Part shown: positions 1 through 5,860 of the stretch, piece by piece | How the letters are laid out: each line of letters opens with the position of its first letter | Position numbering within the stretch: position 1 is the stretch's first letter | NCBI GenBank assembly: GCA_903847545.1 | Contig: CAINDZ010000720.1 | Coordinates: forward strand, 1-5,950 | DNA: 5,950 nucleotides | DNA from: an uncultured bacterium | GTDB lineage: Bacteria; Krumholzibacteriota; Krumholzibacteriia; LZORAL124-64-63 | Reading direction: 5' to 3' | The notes under the pieces: model-generated | Told to the model about the DNA's origin: nothing | Seen by the model: the letters and a program-made list of their open reading frames with translations, nothing else | The model's database searches: none | Position numbers and translations under genes: made by a program

Positions 1-766
1 CCGCGTCGCGGCACACGAAGTAGCCGATGCGGAAACCCGTCGCCGCGAACGTCTTCGAGCAGGTGAAGACCGCGAAGATGTGGTCGCCCGGGAACTCGAG
101 CATGCTGGTGTGCCGCGCGCCGCCGAACAGGAAGTCCTCGTACGCCTCGTCCGAGACGATGCGCACGCCGTGGCGCAGGCACATCTCGTTCAGGCGCGCC
201 AGCTCCTCGCGCGTGAAGACCTTGCCCGACGGGTTGTGCGGCGAGTTCAGGTACAGCAGCGCGGCGCCCGGCAGCTTCGCCTCGACCTGATCGAAGTCGA
301 TGTCCAGGCGGCCCTCGCGCTCGACCAGCGCCACCGGGTCCAGCCGGCAGTTCGAGTACGCGGCGATGTTGTCGGGCACGCACGCCCACACCGGCTCGAA
401 CAGTACGACGCGCCCGCCGGCGAACAGGTTGAAGATCAGCTCAAGCCCTTCCTGCGCGCCGCAGGTGCACATGACGTGCTCGGGCCCCAGGTCGCCGGCC
501 AGGCCGCGGGCGCCCAGTCGCGCCAGCACCGCCTCGCGGAACCACGGCTCGCCGCCCGCCTTCGGGTAGCGCGTCAGCCCGGCGGCGACCGCGCGCTCAA
601 GTGCGCGCGTGACCACCGGCGGCGTGTCGTTCGCCAGCTCGCCCCGCTGCAGGAACGCGAAGGGCTCGCCGTGCTCGTCCTGCCAGCGCGGGGCCACCTC
701 GCGGATGCGCTCGCTGATCTCGACGATGAGCGACAGGCCGATGCGGTCGAAGACGGGATTTTGCAT
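1..766 (-). CDS. PLP-dependent class I/II aminotransferase, N-terminal part (cut by the window edge)
   Basis: Reading the minus strand from ATG at 766-764 gives 255 uninterrupted codons to the window edge, so the C-terminal third or so of a usual ~390-aa protein is missing. The start is supported by AGGAAGG at 774-780, seven bases before the ATG. The fold-type I aminotransferase landmarks appear in order: RGELANDTPP near residue 40 (the usual GEPDFDTP segment), TRYPKAGGEPWFREA, the cofactor-phosphate region CGAQEG (G103-G107), a likely PLP-stacking Trp127 in EPVWACVPDN, NSPHNPSG with Asn178, SDEAY with Asp206 and Tyr209, and SKTFAATGFRIGY with the Schiff-base Lys238. Members are cytoplasmic and move amino groups between amino acids and 2-oxoacids; the substrate cannot be told, and the C-terminal carboxylate-binding Arg lies outside the window. 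It is divergent from the secreted-protein gene and shares 296 bp with it. The family is secure, the specificity unknown. Confidence 0.93.
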   Translation of the reverse strand, partial: MQNPVFDRIGLSLIVEISERIREVAPRWQDEHGEPFAFLQRGELANDTPPVVTRALERAVAAGLTRYPKAGGEPWFREAVLARLGARGLAGDLGPEHVMCTCGAQEGLELIFNLFAGGRVVLFEPVWACVPDNIAAYSNCRLDPVALVEREGRLDIDFDQVEAKLPGAALLYLNSPHNPSGKVFTREELARLNEMCLRHGVRIVSDEAYEDFLFGGARHTSMLEFPGDHIFAVFTCSKTFAATGFRIGYFVCRDA

Positions 767-845
767 GGAGCGACCTTCCTGGCAGGAGGGGGTTGGGGGG
801 CGTAACCGGGCCTCGGCTGGCAGTTTACCCCAGCGGGACGCGGCG

Positions 846-950
846 ATGAAACTCAATAACCGCAATAATGACAAAATGTTATATGAAATTCGAAAAAATC
901 ATCCCCACGGGCTTGCGCTCATGCATTATAATTGATTTATTCACTCACCT
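846..950. other. AT-rich island in a GC-rich background
   Basis: A hand count gives about 36 G/C in 105 bases (34%), in sharp contrast with the GC-rich genes on both sides. It includes A runs (CAAAATG, CGAAAAAATC), a TTCGAA palindrome at 889-894, an ATGCAT palindrome at 921-926 and ATTATAAT at 925-932. Such islands commonly carry promoters or sites for nucleoid or regulator proteins. One 29-codon frame (846-935) crosses it, but it has no convincing ribosome binding site and no recognisable family, so I do not call it a gene. Confidence 0.6.
925..932. promoter_or_regulatory. Palindromic -10-like box, possible bidirectional promoter core
   Basis: ATTATAAT reads as a perfect TATAAT on the plus strand (927-932) and again on the minus strand (930 back to 925). 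A plus-strand start would give the secreted-protein gene a leader of about 120 nt; a minus-strand start would serve the aminotransferase. Neither direction has a convincing -35 hexamer at 16-18 bp: the plus-strand position reads CCCACG and the minus-strand position reads CAAAGG. Initiation would therefore need an activator or a non-housekeeping sigma factor, or the match may be a chance result of the AT-rich sequence. Confidence 0.4.
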
Positions 951-953
951 TTG

Positions 954-978
954 GCGCCGGGAAAATCGGCCCGGACGC
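954..978 (+). other. Predicted hairpin 1 in the leader of the secreted-protein gene
   Basis: GCG-CCGGG (954-961) pairs with CCCGG-A-CGC (970-978), giving eight base pairs with one bulged A (975) and an eight-base loop, AAAATCGG. It lies downstream of the -10-like box, so it would be transcribed as RNA. No T-tract follows, so it is not a typical intrinsic terminator. Confidence 0.4.
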
Positions 979-982
979 TACC

Positions 983-1005
983 CGCAGGCTGATGGATCAG
1001 CTGCG
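983..1005 (+). other. Predicted hairpin 2 / inverted repeat in the leader
   Basis: CGCA (983-986) and GCTGA (988-992) pair with TCAGC (997-1001) and TGCG (1002-1005), forming nine base pairs with one bulged G (987) around the loop TGGA. At the DNA level the core GCTGAT-GG-ATCAGC (988-1001) is a perfect 6-2-6 inverted repeat. It could therefore be an RNA stem-loop or an operator. It sits five bases after hairpin 1. Confidence 0.4.
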
Positions 1006-1016
1006 ACACTGATGTG

Positions 1017-1047
1017 GCAAGGGAAAGCGTTTTCAGCAAGGGAAAGC
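1017..1047 (+). repeat. Two copies of the 12-mer GCAAGGGAAAGC, 19 bp apart
   Basis: Identical copies occur at 1017-1028 and 1036-1047, just before the ribosome binding site of the secreted-protein gene. The second copy can also form a small stem, CAAGG (1037-1041) with CCTTG (1049-1053), whose end touches the G-run used as Shine-Dalgarno. The repeat could be a pair of protein-binding sites or part of a leader RNA that controls translation. The identity is directly visible; the role is inferred. Confidence 0.5.
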
Positions 1048-1062
1048 ACCTTGGGGGACAAC

Positions 1063-1839
1063 ATGATGCGGCTTTCGAATGTCCGTAGCCTGCTGCTGGC
1101 CGGATTCACGATCTCTCTTCTGGCGGGCGCGGGCGCGGCATCGGCCATGCCGGTCGTCATCGGCAACTCGTGGGACAGCATCCCGCTCCAGCAGATCCTG
1201 GACAACCGCTACGGCACCGGCGTCATCAACGTGGCCACCGACTACGAGGGCCACAACCCCGGCGATGCCGACCCGCCGTATTGGCAGGACACGTCCGTCG
1301 GCGGCCTGATCATCCGCGAGATCGCCGGCTACGCGAACAACAACACGATGGGCTGGTATGCCGAGACCCTCAGTGGCCGCCCGGTCATCGACGGCAACGG
1401 CGACGGCGTCATCTTCAGCGGCGTGATGAGCGCGGGTGCGACGACCGCGATCGCCTTCCCGAACGGCCTGACCCGCTTCGGCTTCTGGCTGAACCCGAAC
1501 GGCGGCGGGGACTCGGGCGCGTGGGCTCCCGAGCCGGAGAAGTTCTTCACGAACCGCTTCTACAACGACATCGGCACGACGGGCGCCGGCGCCACTCACG
1601 CGCCGACCGACGGCGACGTCCAGTGCCTGGTCTTCAACATCTCGCACCTGTACAACGGCGTGCCGACGTACATCGTCGCCTGGGAGGACCTCGACTACGG
1701 TTCGCCCGTCACCGCGGCGTATTCGTCGACGTCGACCGACAACGACTTCAACGACCTGGTCGTCGAGATCCAGGCCGCCTCGCCGGTGCCGGTGCAGAGC
1801 GAATCGTGGGGCTCGGTGAAGGCGCTGTTCCGCCAGTAG
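1063..1839 (+). CDS. Secreted DUF4114-like domain protein with an SWGSVKALFRQ C-terminus
   Basis: This is a 258-aa exported protein of unknown function. The open frame reaches back to 868, but ATG at 1063 (or the adjacent ATG at 1066) is chosen because GGGGGA at 1054-1058 precedes it and a clean signal peptide begins there: Arg3, a hydrophobic stretch at residues 10-24 (SLLLAGFTISLLAG) and a signal peptidase I site GAASA|MP after residue 28. The mature protein is acidic and rich in Gly, Asn and Asp. It has a possible calcium loop D110-G-N-G-D114 and, near the end, AWEDLD (206-211) followed by DNDFNDLVVEI (226-236). That pattern is typical of DUF4114 domains in exported, often PEP-CTERM-type surface proteins. 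No sorting helix follows; instead the protein ends PVPVQSESWGSVKALFRQ (241-258), which may be a lineage-specific tail. A terminator hairpin lies 24 bp after the stop, so it is probably monocistronic. Export is secure, the DUF4114 call is likely, and the role (matrix, surface or metal binding) is unknown. Confidence 0.88.
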   Translation: MMRLSNVRSLLLAGFTISLLAGAGAASAMPVVIGNSWDSIPLQQILDNRYGTGVINVATDYEGHNPGDADPPYWQDTSVGGLIIREIAGYANNNTMGWYAETLSGRPVIDGNGDGVIFSGVMSAGATTAIAFPNGLTRFGFWLNPNGGGDSGAWAPEPEKFFTNRFYNDIGTTGAGATHAPTDGDVQCLVFNISHLYNGVPTYIVAWEDLDYGSPVTAAYSSTSTDNDFNDLVVEIQAASPVPVQSESWGSVKALFRQ

Positions 1840-1863
1840 GCGGCGCGGACACACAGGACAGGC

Positions 1864-1900
1864 GAGGGGCGGCCCGACGGGACCGCCCCTCTTCCTTTTC
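1864..1900 (+). terminator. Rho-independent-type terminator after the secreted-protein gene
   Basis: GAGGGGCGG (1864-1872) pairs perfectly with CCGCCCCTC (1883-1891). Three further pairs, CCC with GGG, are possible if A1882 is bulged. The stem is followed by TTCCTTTTCC. It lies between two converging genes. The minus-strand side has no T-rich tail after the stem, so it serves the plus-strand gene best and is at most a weak terminator for the phosphatase gene. Confidence 0.75.
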
Positions 1901-1924
1901 CGGGGCTGTCGAGCCGCCCGTGCC

Positions 1925-3634
1925 TCAGCCGGCGCGCCGCAGCAGGACCAGCGTGACGTCGTCGCTGACCGGCGCCGTGCCGACGAACGCCGCCAGGTCG
2001 GTGAGCACCGCGTCGCGGATGGCGGCGATGGGCAGGGTGCGCGAGGCCGAGAGCAGGTTACGCAGCCGCGCATCGGTGTAGTCCTCGTCCTCGGCGTTCC
2101 AGGCCTCGGGGATGCCGTCGCTGTAAAGCGCCAGCAGGTCGCCCTGGTCCAGCGTGACCTCGCGCCGCTTCCAGTCGCCCTCGCCAAGCAGCGCGACCGG
2201 CGGGCCGCCGGGCGGCAGCTCTTCCACCGCGCCGTCGGCACGCACGACGTACGGCGGGTTGTGCCCCGCGTTCACGTACGACAGGTGGCCGCTGGCCGGG
2301 TCGAGCACGCCCACGAACAGCGTGGCGTAGCGGATCGGCTCGGTGATCGCGAAGAGGATCTCGTCCAGGCGCGTGACCAGCGCCGAGGGCTCCATGCCGG
2401 GCCCAGCCAGGCCGCGCAGCAGCGGCATCAACGAAGAGACGAGCAGCGCGGCGCCCAGCCCCTTGCCCGACACGTCGCCCGTTGCCACCAGCACGCGCCC
2501 GTCGGGCAAGGGGACGATGTCGTAGAGGTCGCCGCCGACCTCGGTGCACGACTCGAGGTGCGTGACCAGCTCCCAGCCGGCGACGCGCGGCGTGTCCTCG
2601 GACAGCAGCGTGTCCATGATGCGGCGGGCCGCGCCCAGCTCGGTCTCGAGACGCTGCTTCTCGCTCTCGACCACGCGGTAGCGCGCCTGCGTCAGCGCCA
2701 CGGCCACGCAGTTGGCCAGCAGCGAGAAGGCCTTCAGCTCGTCGGTCGTGTAGCGGTCGTGGATCTCGGCCGAGTCTGCGTAGAGCAACCCGATGACGTT
2801 CTCGTTGTCGAACAGCGGCGCCGCCATCGCGGTGTGCACGCCGGCCGACACGATGCTCATCTGCGACTGGAACGCGGCGTCGTGCTGGGCGTCCTCGATG
2901 AGGAACGACACGCGCTCGCCGAGCACCCGCTTGACCACCGTGCGGCTCAGCATCAGGTTCGGCGCCTGCCCGCCGCCGCGCACGCGCGAGGCGCGCACGT
3001 GCGGCTCGCCCGTCGCCTCGTCCAGCAGCACGATCAGCGCGCGCCCGGGCGCGGCCGCGGCATCGACCAGGTCGAGGATGGGCTCGAACAGGTCCTCGGG
3101 GGCGCCCGTCGAGATGAGCAGGTTGCCCGCCTCGGCCAGCACCGTGAACAGCTCGGCGCGCTTGCCGGCGCCGCGCGCGGCCGACGCCGCGGACGTGGAG
3201 ACGCCGCCCCGCCCGGTGGCCTCCTGCCAGCTGATGGCCACGCCGCTGGTGTGGTGGTCGCCGACGATGGTCATCAGCGCCTGCGAGTGCAGCCCGGCCT
3301 CGATGGCGAGCGTGGCGCGACCGAGCGCGACCTGGTCGCCCGCCCCGATCTCGCGCCAGCCGTCGACCGCCACGCCGTTGACGCGCGTGCCGTTGTGGCT
3401 GCCCAGGTCGCGGATGCGCGCGCGGCCGCCGGCGAATTCCATCTCGGCGTGCCGACGCGAAATCGACGCCTCGGGCAGGGGCACGTCGCATTCGGCGGCG
3501 CGGCCCAGCACGTGCAGCCCCTCGGCCAGCTCGAAGCGGACGGACTGGTCGGCCACGTGGCCGACCAGCACGAGCAGGTGTTTGTCCATCGCCTGGGCCC
3601 CGTTCGGAAGCGGCGCGCGGTCGCGCCAAGTCAT
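1925..3634 (-). CDS. FHA-GAF-SpoIIE (PP2C-type) Ser/Thr protein phosphatase
   Basis: With the start used here this is a 569-aa cytoplasmic protein. An FHA domain lies at about 16-112, with GR (44-45), SRRH (59-62) and LGSHNGT...VNG (77-87); such domains bind phosphothreonine peptides. A low-complexity linker is followed by a GAF domain at about 160-319, a charged helical linker (319-345) and a SpoIIE/PP2C domain at about 353-566. Metal-binding motifs are present: GGDLYD (367-372), GDVSGKG (386-392), NAGHNPP (455-461), YSDGIPEA (504-511) and SDDVTLVLL (557-565), so an active RsbU-like phosphatase is expected. Pro replaces the usual Thr in DG(V/I)TEA. The frame is open to a GTG at 3697, but a promoter lies inside that stretch and its codons look non-coding. 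ATG at 3634 is chosen because a 7-codon ORF overlaps it as TGATG; ATG at 3589, right before the FHA domain and with GGGG eight bases upstream, is equally possible. No anti-sigma factor, STAS protein or Ser/Thr kinase is nearby, so the target is unknown. Confidence 0.92.
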   Translation of the reverse strand: MTWRDRAPLPNGAQAMDKHLLVLVGHVADQSVRFELAEGLHVLGRAAECDVPLPEASISRRHAEMEFAGGRARIRDLGSHNGTRVNGVAVDGWREIGAGDQVALGRATLAIEAGLHSQALMTIVGDHHTSGVAISWQEATGRGGVSTSAASAARGAGKRAELFTVLAEAGNLLISTGAPEDLFEPILDLVDAAAAPGRALIVLLDEATGEPHVRASRVRGGGQAPNLMLSRTVVKRVLGERVSFLIEDAQHDAAFQSQMSIVSAGVHTAMAAPLFDNENVIGLLYADSAEIHDRYTTDELKAFSLLANCVAVALTQARYRVVESEKQRLETELGAARRIMDTLLSEDTPRVAGWELVTHLESCTEVGGDLYDIVPLPDGRVLVATGDVSGKGLGAALLVSSLMPLLRGLAGPGMEPSALVTRLDEILFAITEPIRYATLFVGVLDPASGHLSYVNAGHNPPYVVRADGAVEELPPGGPPVALLGEGDWKRREVTLDQGDLLALYSDGIPEAWNAEDEDYTDARLRNLLSASRTLPIAAIRDAVLTDLAAFVGTAPVSDDVTLVLLRRAG

Positions 3635-3657
3635 CACCGGTTCGCGTCGCTCGGCAT
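3634..3657 (-). CDS. Possible 7-codon leader ORF coupled to the phosphatase gene
   Basis: Downstream of the minus-strand promoter, ATG at 3657-3655 opens a short frame encoding MPSDANR. Its TGA stop (3636-3634) overlaps the ATG of the phosphatase frame as TGATG, the classic arrangement for translational coupling. GAGGA lies upstream of it, about 9-10 bases from the ATG, slightly far. The peptide has no run of one amino acid that would suggest attenuation. It is too short to be recognised by coding statistics, and it loses meaning if the phosphatase really starts at 3589. Confidence 0.25.
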   Translation of the reverse strand: MPSDANR

Positions 3658-3673
3658 CGAGTCGTTTCCTCAC

Positions 3674-3702
3674 TTTATAGCCGAAGCCGCGGCGCACGCC
3701 AA
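3674..3702 (-). promoter_or_regulatory. Sigma70-like promoter for the phosphatase gene
   Basis: On the minus strand TTGGCG (3702-3697) and TATAAA (3679-3674) are separated by 17 bp, close to the housekeeping consensus. Transcription would start near 3667, inside the open frame that extends to 3697. This argues against the GTG start at 3697 and for a start at 3634 or 3589. Confidence 0.6.
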
Positions 3703-3779
3703 TGGCCCTGATGGGGTGGTCAAGGGACGGACCTGGTGCGGTCGCCGGCCGGGGATGGTGCCAAATCGCGCCGCCCTGA

Positions 3780-3817
3780 GGGGTTCCGCGATCATGAACA
3801 TGCGGTATCGCAACCCC
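3780..3817. promoter_or_regulatory. 38-bp imperfect dyad upstream of the kinase promoter, candidate operator
   Basis: GGGGTT (3780-3785) and GCGAT (3788-3792) are mirrored by ATCGC (3807-3811) and AACCCC (3812-3817): eleven paired positions with a two-base CC offset on the left arm. The 14-bp centre contains CATG-AA-CATG (3793-3802). The dyad ends one base before the kinase -35 box and lies about 80 bp upstream of the divergent phosphatase promoter. This position fits a regulator acting on the kinase promoter, perhaps on both. No regulator gene is in the window. Confidence 0.45.
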
Positions 3818-3818
3818 A

Positions 3819-3848
3819 TTGACCCGGGGTCGCGCCGGGGCGCATAAT
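3819..3848 (+). promoter_or_regulatory. Sigma70-like promoter for the hybrid kinase gene
   Basis: TTGACC (3819-3824) and CATAAT (3843-3848) are separated by 18 bp, each matching five of six consensus bases. Transcription would start near 3855, giving a leader of about 70 nt before the ATG at 3924. The open frame upstream of 3924 runs back into this -35 box, so those upstream codons would not be transcribed. Confidence 0.6.
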
Positions 3849-3923
3849 CAAGGGGCCGGGGGAACGCAGGCGCGGATCGCGCGCGGCGCGGCGGGGATGA
3901 GACCAGGACAGGAAGCGGATAAC

Positions 3924-5843
3924 ATGAGCCCGTCGGGCAGCTCCCATCCGGAGTGCCGCGACGCCGAGTCGGCGCGTCGCCTGCCGCACGGCGTCTTCAC
4001 GGTGCGCCTGACCGGCGCCGGACGCGCACGATTCGACGACGCCAGCCCCGTGCTGGCCTCGCTGTTCGGACTGGCCGAAGGCGTGCTTCCCGGTGACGGC
4101 GCCGCGGCCCTGGCGGCGATCCATCCCGACGACCTGCCCGACCTGTTGGCCGCGGCCACCCGGGCCCGCGACACGGGCCATCCCCTCGGCTGGGAAGGCC
4201 GCGTTGTGACCGGCGCCGGCGAGCGCTGGTTGCGCGTCGAGACCGGGCCGGCCACGGCCATCGGCGCCGACCTGGTCTGGCACGGCGTGGCCAGCGACAT
4301 CACCGAGCGCCGCCTGGCGCAGGCGCATTTCGCCGACAGCGAGGAGATGTACCGGCAGCTGGCGATCGTGGCGCCCAGCCCGATCACCCTGGTCGACGTG
4401 CACGGCCTCTTGCGCATCACCAATCCGCGCGCACTGCACCTGTTCGGAGTGGCCGACGAGAAGAGCGCCATCGGCCGCAGCATGTTCGACTGGGTGGCAC
4501 CGGGAAGCCGCGCCGCGGCGCGCGAGCTGTTCGCCGAGCTTCTCGAGGCCTCGCACATCGTCAACCTCGAGCTCGAGTTCCTGCGCGAGAACGGGTCGCC
4601 CTTCGCCGGCGAGGCCAGCGCCGCCGTCGTGCGCGACGCCCACGGCGCGCCGCGGTTCGTCATCATCGTCATCATGGACCTGACGCAGAGGCTGCACCAG
4701 GAACAGGAGCGCCTGAAGCTGCAGAAGCTCGAGGCCGTGGGCGCGCTGGCCGGCGGCCTGGCGCACGACTTCAACAACCTGCTGCAGGGCGTGTTCGGGT
4801 ACATCTCGCTGGCGCGGGCCAGTGCCGACGACCCGGCGGCCGTGGTGGAGATGCTGGGGCGCGCCGAGCAGGCGCTGGGCCCGGCGGTGAGCCTGACGAC
4901 GCAGCTGCTGACCTTCGCCAAGGGCGGCAAGCCCAACAAGCGCCCCCTGGCCCTGCCGCCGGTGGTCGACAACGCCGCGCACTTCGCGACCAGCGGGTCG
5001 TCCACCATCTGCACGTTCCTGCGCGACGACGACCTGTGGGACGCCGACGCCGACGAGGGCCAGGTGGCGCAGGTCGTGCAGAACATCGTGCTCAACGCGA
5101 GCCAGGCGATGGGCGGCGCCGGCATCGTCCACGTCGAGTTGCGCAACGTCGAGGTGCCGCGCGGCGAGGACGCAGCGCTGCCGAACGGCGGCCGCTTTGT
5201 GGTCATTCGCGTCACGGACACCGGCTGCGGCATTCCCGACCGCGAGCTGGAGCGCATCTTCGATCCCTACTTCACGACCAAGGCGCAGGGCAGCGGCCTG
5301 GGCCTGGCGACGTCGTGGTCCATCGCCAAGCGGCACGGCGGCACCATCCGCGTCGATTCGGCGCCCGGCCGCGGTTCTTGCTTCGAGGTGTTCCTGCCCG
5401 CGACGGGCAATGCGTCGCCGGCCGGCGCCGAGGCCGGTCCCGTCGCCGCCGTCGCCGCCGCCCACCCGCGCACACGGCGGCGGCGCGTGCTGGTGATGGA
5501 CGACGAGGAACTGGTGCGCTCGGTGGCCACCGCGATGGTCGGCTCGCTGGGCCACCGCGTGGACGTGGCGGTCGACGGCGCCGAGGCCATTGCGCTGGTC
5601 GAGCAGGCCCAGGCCGCGGGAGACGCCTACGACCTGGTCATCCTGGACCTGACGGTGCGCGGGGGGATGGGCGGCGCCGAGGCCGTGGGGCAGATCCGCG
5701 CGCTCTCACCGGGCGCGCGGGTCGTCGTTTCGAGCGGCTACTCGGACAGCGCCGTCATCGCCGACCACCGCCGGCACGGCTTCGACGCCTGCCTGAACAA
5801 GCCCTACACGATGGAGGCGCTGCGGGCGACGCTGACCGCCTGA
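3924..5843 (+). CDS. Soluble PAS-PAS hybrid sensor histidine kinase with C-terminal receiver domain
   Basis: This is a 639-aa cytoplasmic protein with no signal peptide or membrane helix. Domain order: a PAS_3-like domain at about 20-130 (HPDD, W-x-GRVVTGAGERWLRVE, ending DITERR at 125-130), a second PAS at 142-255 (SPITLVDVHG...NPRALHLFG, ending MDLTQR), a short helix, HisKA at about 270-340 with LAHDFNNLL and phosphoacceptor His281, and HATPase_c at about 382-490. The ATPase has the N box around Asn391 (LNASQAM), DTGCGIP (432-438), FDPYFTTK (446-453) and GSGLGLA (456-462). An Ala/Pro-rich linker leads to a receiver domain (about 521-639) with acidic D526-D527, phosphoacceptor Asp575, Ser604 and Lys626. 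All catalytic residues are present. The layout resembles CckA-type hybrid kinases without the membrane part. Autophosphorylation at His281 and transfer to Asp575 are expected; the next step needs an HPt or output regulator, which is not here. ATG 3924 is chosen because it has AGGA at 3910-3913 and upstream codons overlap the promoter. It is divergent from the phosphatase gene. Confidence 0.95.
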   Translation: MSPSGSSHPECRDAESARRLPHGVFTVRLTGAGRARFDDASPVLASLFGLAEGVLPGDGAAALAAIHPDDLPDLLAAATRARDTGHPLGWEGRVVTGAGERWLRVETGPATAIGADLVWHGVASDITERRLAQAHFADSEEMYRQLAIVAPSPITLVDVHGLLRITNPRALHLFGVADEKSAIGRSMFDWVAPGSRAAARELFAELLEASHIVNLELEFLRENGSPFAGEASAAVVRDAHGAPRFVIIVIMDLTQRLHQEQERLKLQKLEAVGALAGGLAHDFNNLLQGVFGYISLARASADDPAAVVEMLGRAEQALGPAVSLTTQLLTFAKGGKPNKRPLALPPVVDNAAHFATSGSSTICTFLRDDDLWDADADEGQVAQVVQNIVLNASQAMGGAGIVHVELRNVEVPRGEDAALPNGGRFVVIRVTDTGCGIPDRELERIFDPYFTTKAQGSGLGLATSWSIAKRHGGTIRVDSAPGRGSCFEVFLPATGNASPAGAEAGPVAAVAAAHPRTRRRRVLVMDDEELVRSVATAMVGSLGHRVDVAVDGAEAIALVEQAQAAGDAYDLVILDLTVRGGMGGAEAVGQIRALSPGARVVVSSGYSDSAVIADHRRHGFDACLNKPYTMEALRATLTA

Positions 5844-5860
5844 GAGGCCGACCGCCTGAT

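Larger units (their letters stand above)
767..1062. other. Divergent intergenic region between aminotransferase and secreted-protein genes
   Basis: These 296 bp separate two divergent starts. The left part (767-845) is GC-rich and holds the aminotransferase ribosome binding site. The middle (846-950) is an AT-rich island with a -10-like box. The right part (951-1062) is a GC-rich leader with two predicted hairpins and a repeated 12-mer before the start of the secreted-protein gene. No tRNA or known riboswitch class was recognised. Frames crossing it do not look like protein-coding extensions of either neighbour. Confidence 0.7.

Noticed and set aside
80..805. 241-codon plus-strand frame at the left edge
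   Set aside because: It lies antisense to the aminotransferase, whose PLP lysine, NP and SDEAY motifs are all in one minus-strand frame with a good ribosome binding site.
846..935. 29-codon frame in the AT-rich island (MKLNNRNNDKMLYEIRK...)
   Set aside because: There is no clear Shine-Dalgarno, it ends just past the -10-like box, and no family is recognised. A short open frame in AT-rich DNA is not enough to call a gene.
1013..1028. Sigma54 promoter from TGG...GC
   Set aside because: The spacing between the GG and GC elements is one base short (9 instead of 10) and the flanking consensus is poor.
868..1062. N-terminal extension of the secreted-protein frame
   Set aside because: It would place 65 residues before an obvious signal peptide, crosses the -10-like box and leader hairpins, and begins without a ribosome binding site.
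951..1062. Cyclic-di-GMP (GEMM) riboswitch in the leader
   Set aside because: GGACGC after a hairpin is superficially similar, but the conserved CACAGGGCAAACC-type 5' element and the GACGCAAAGCC element are absent.
2261..3847. 528-codon open frame on the plus strand opposite the phosphatase
   Set aside because: It is antisense to a gene with complete FHA, GAF and SpoIIE motifs. Its translation is a low-complexity Arg/Ala/His/Gly/Val mix, typical of a GC-rich shadow frame.
3792..5555. 587-codon open frame on the minus strand opposite the kinase
   Set aside because: Shadow of the kinase gene: Arg/Ala/Gly-rich with no recognisable domain, while the plus strand has every kinase motif.
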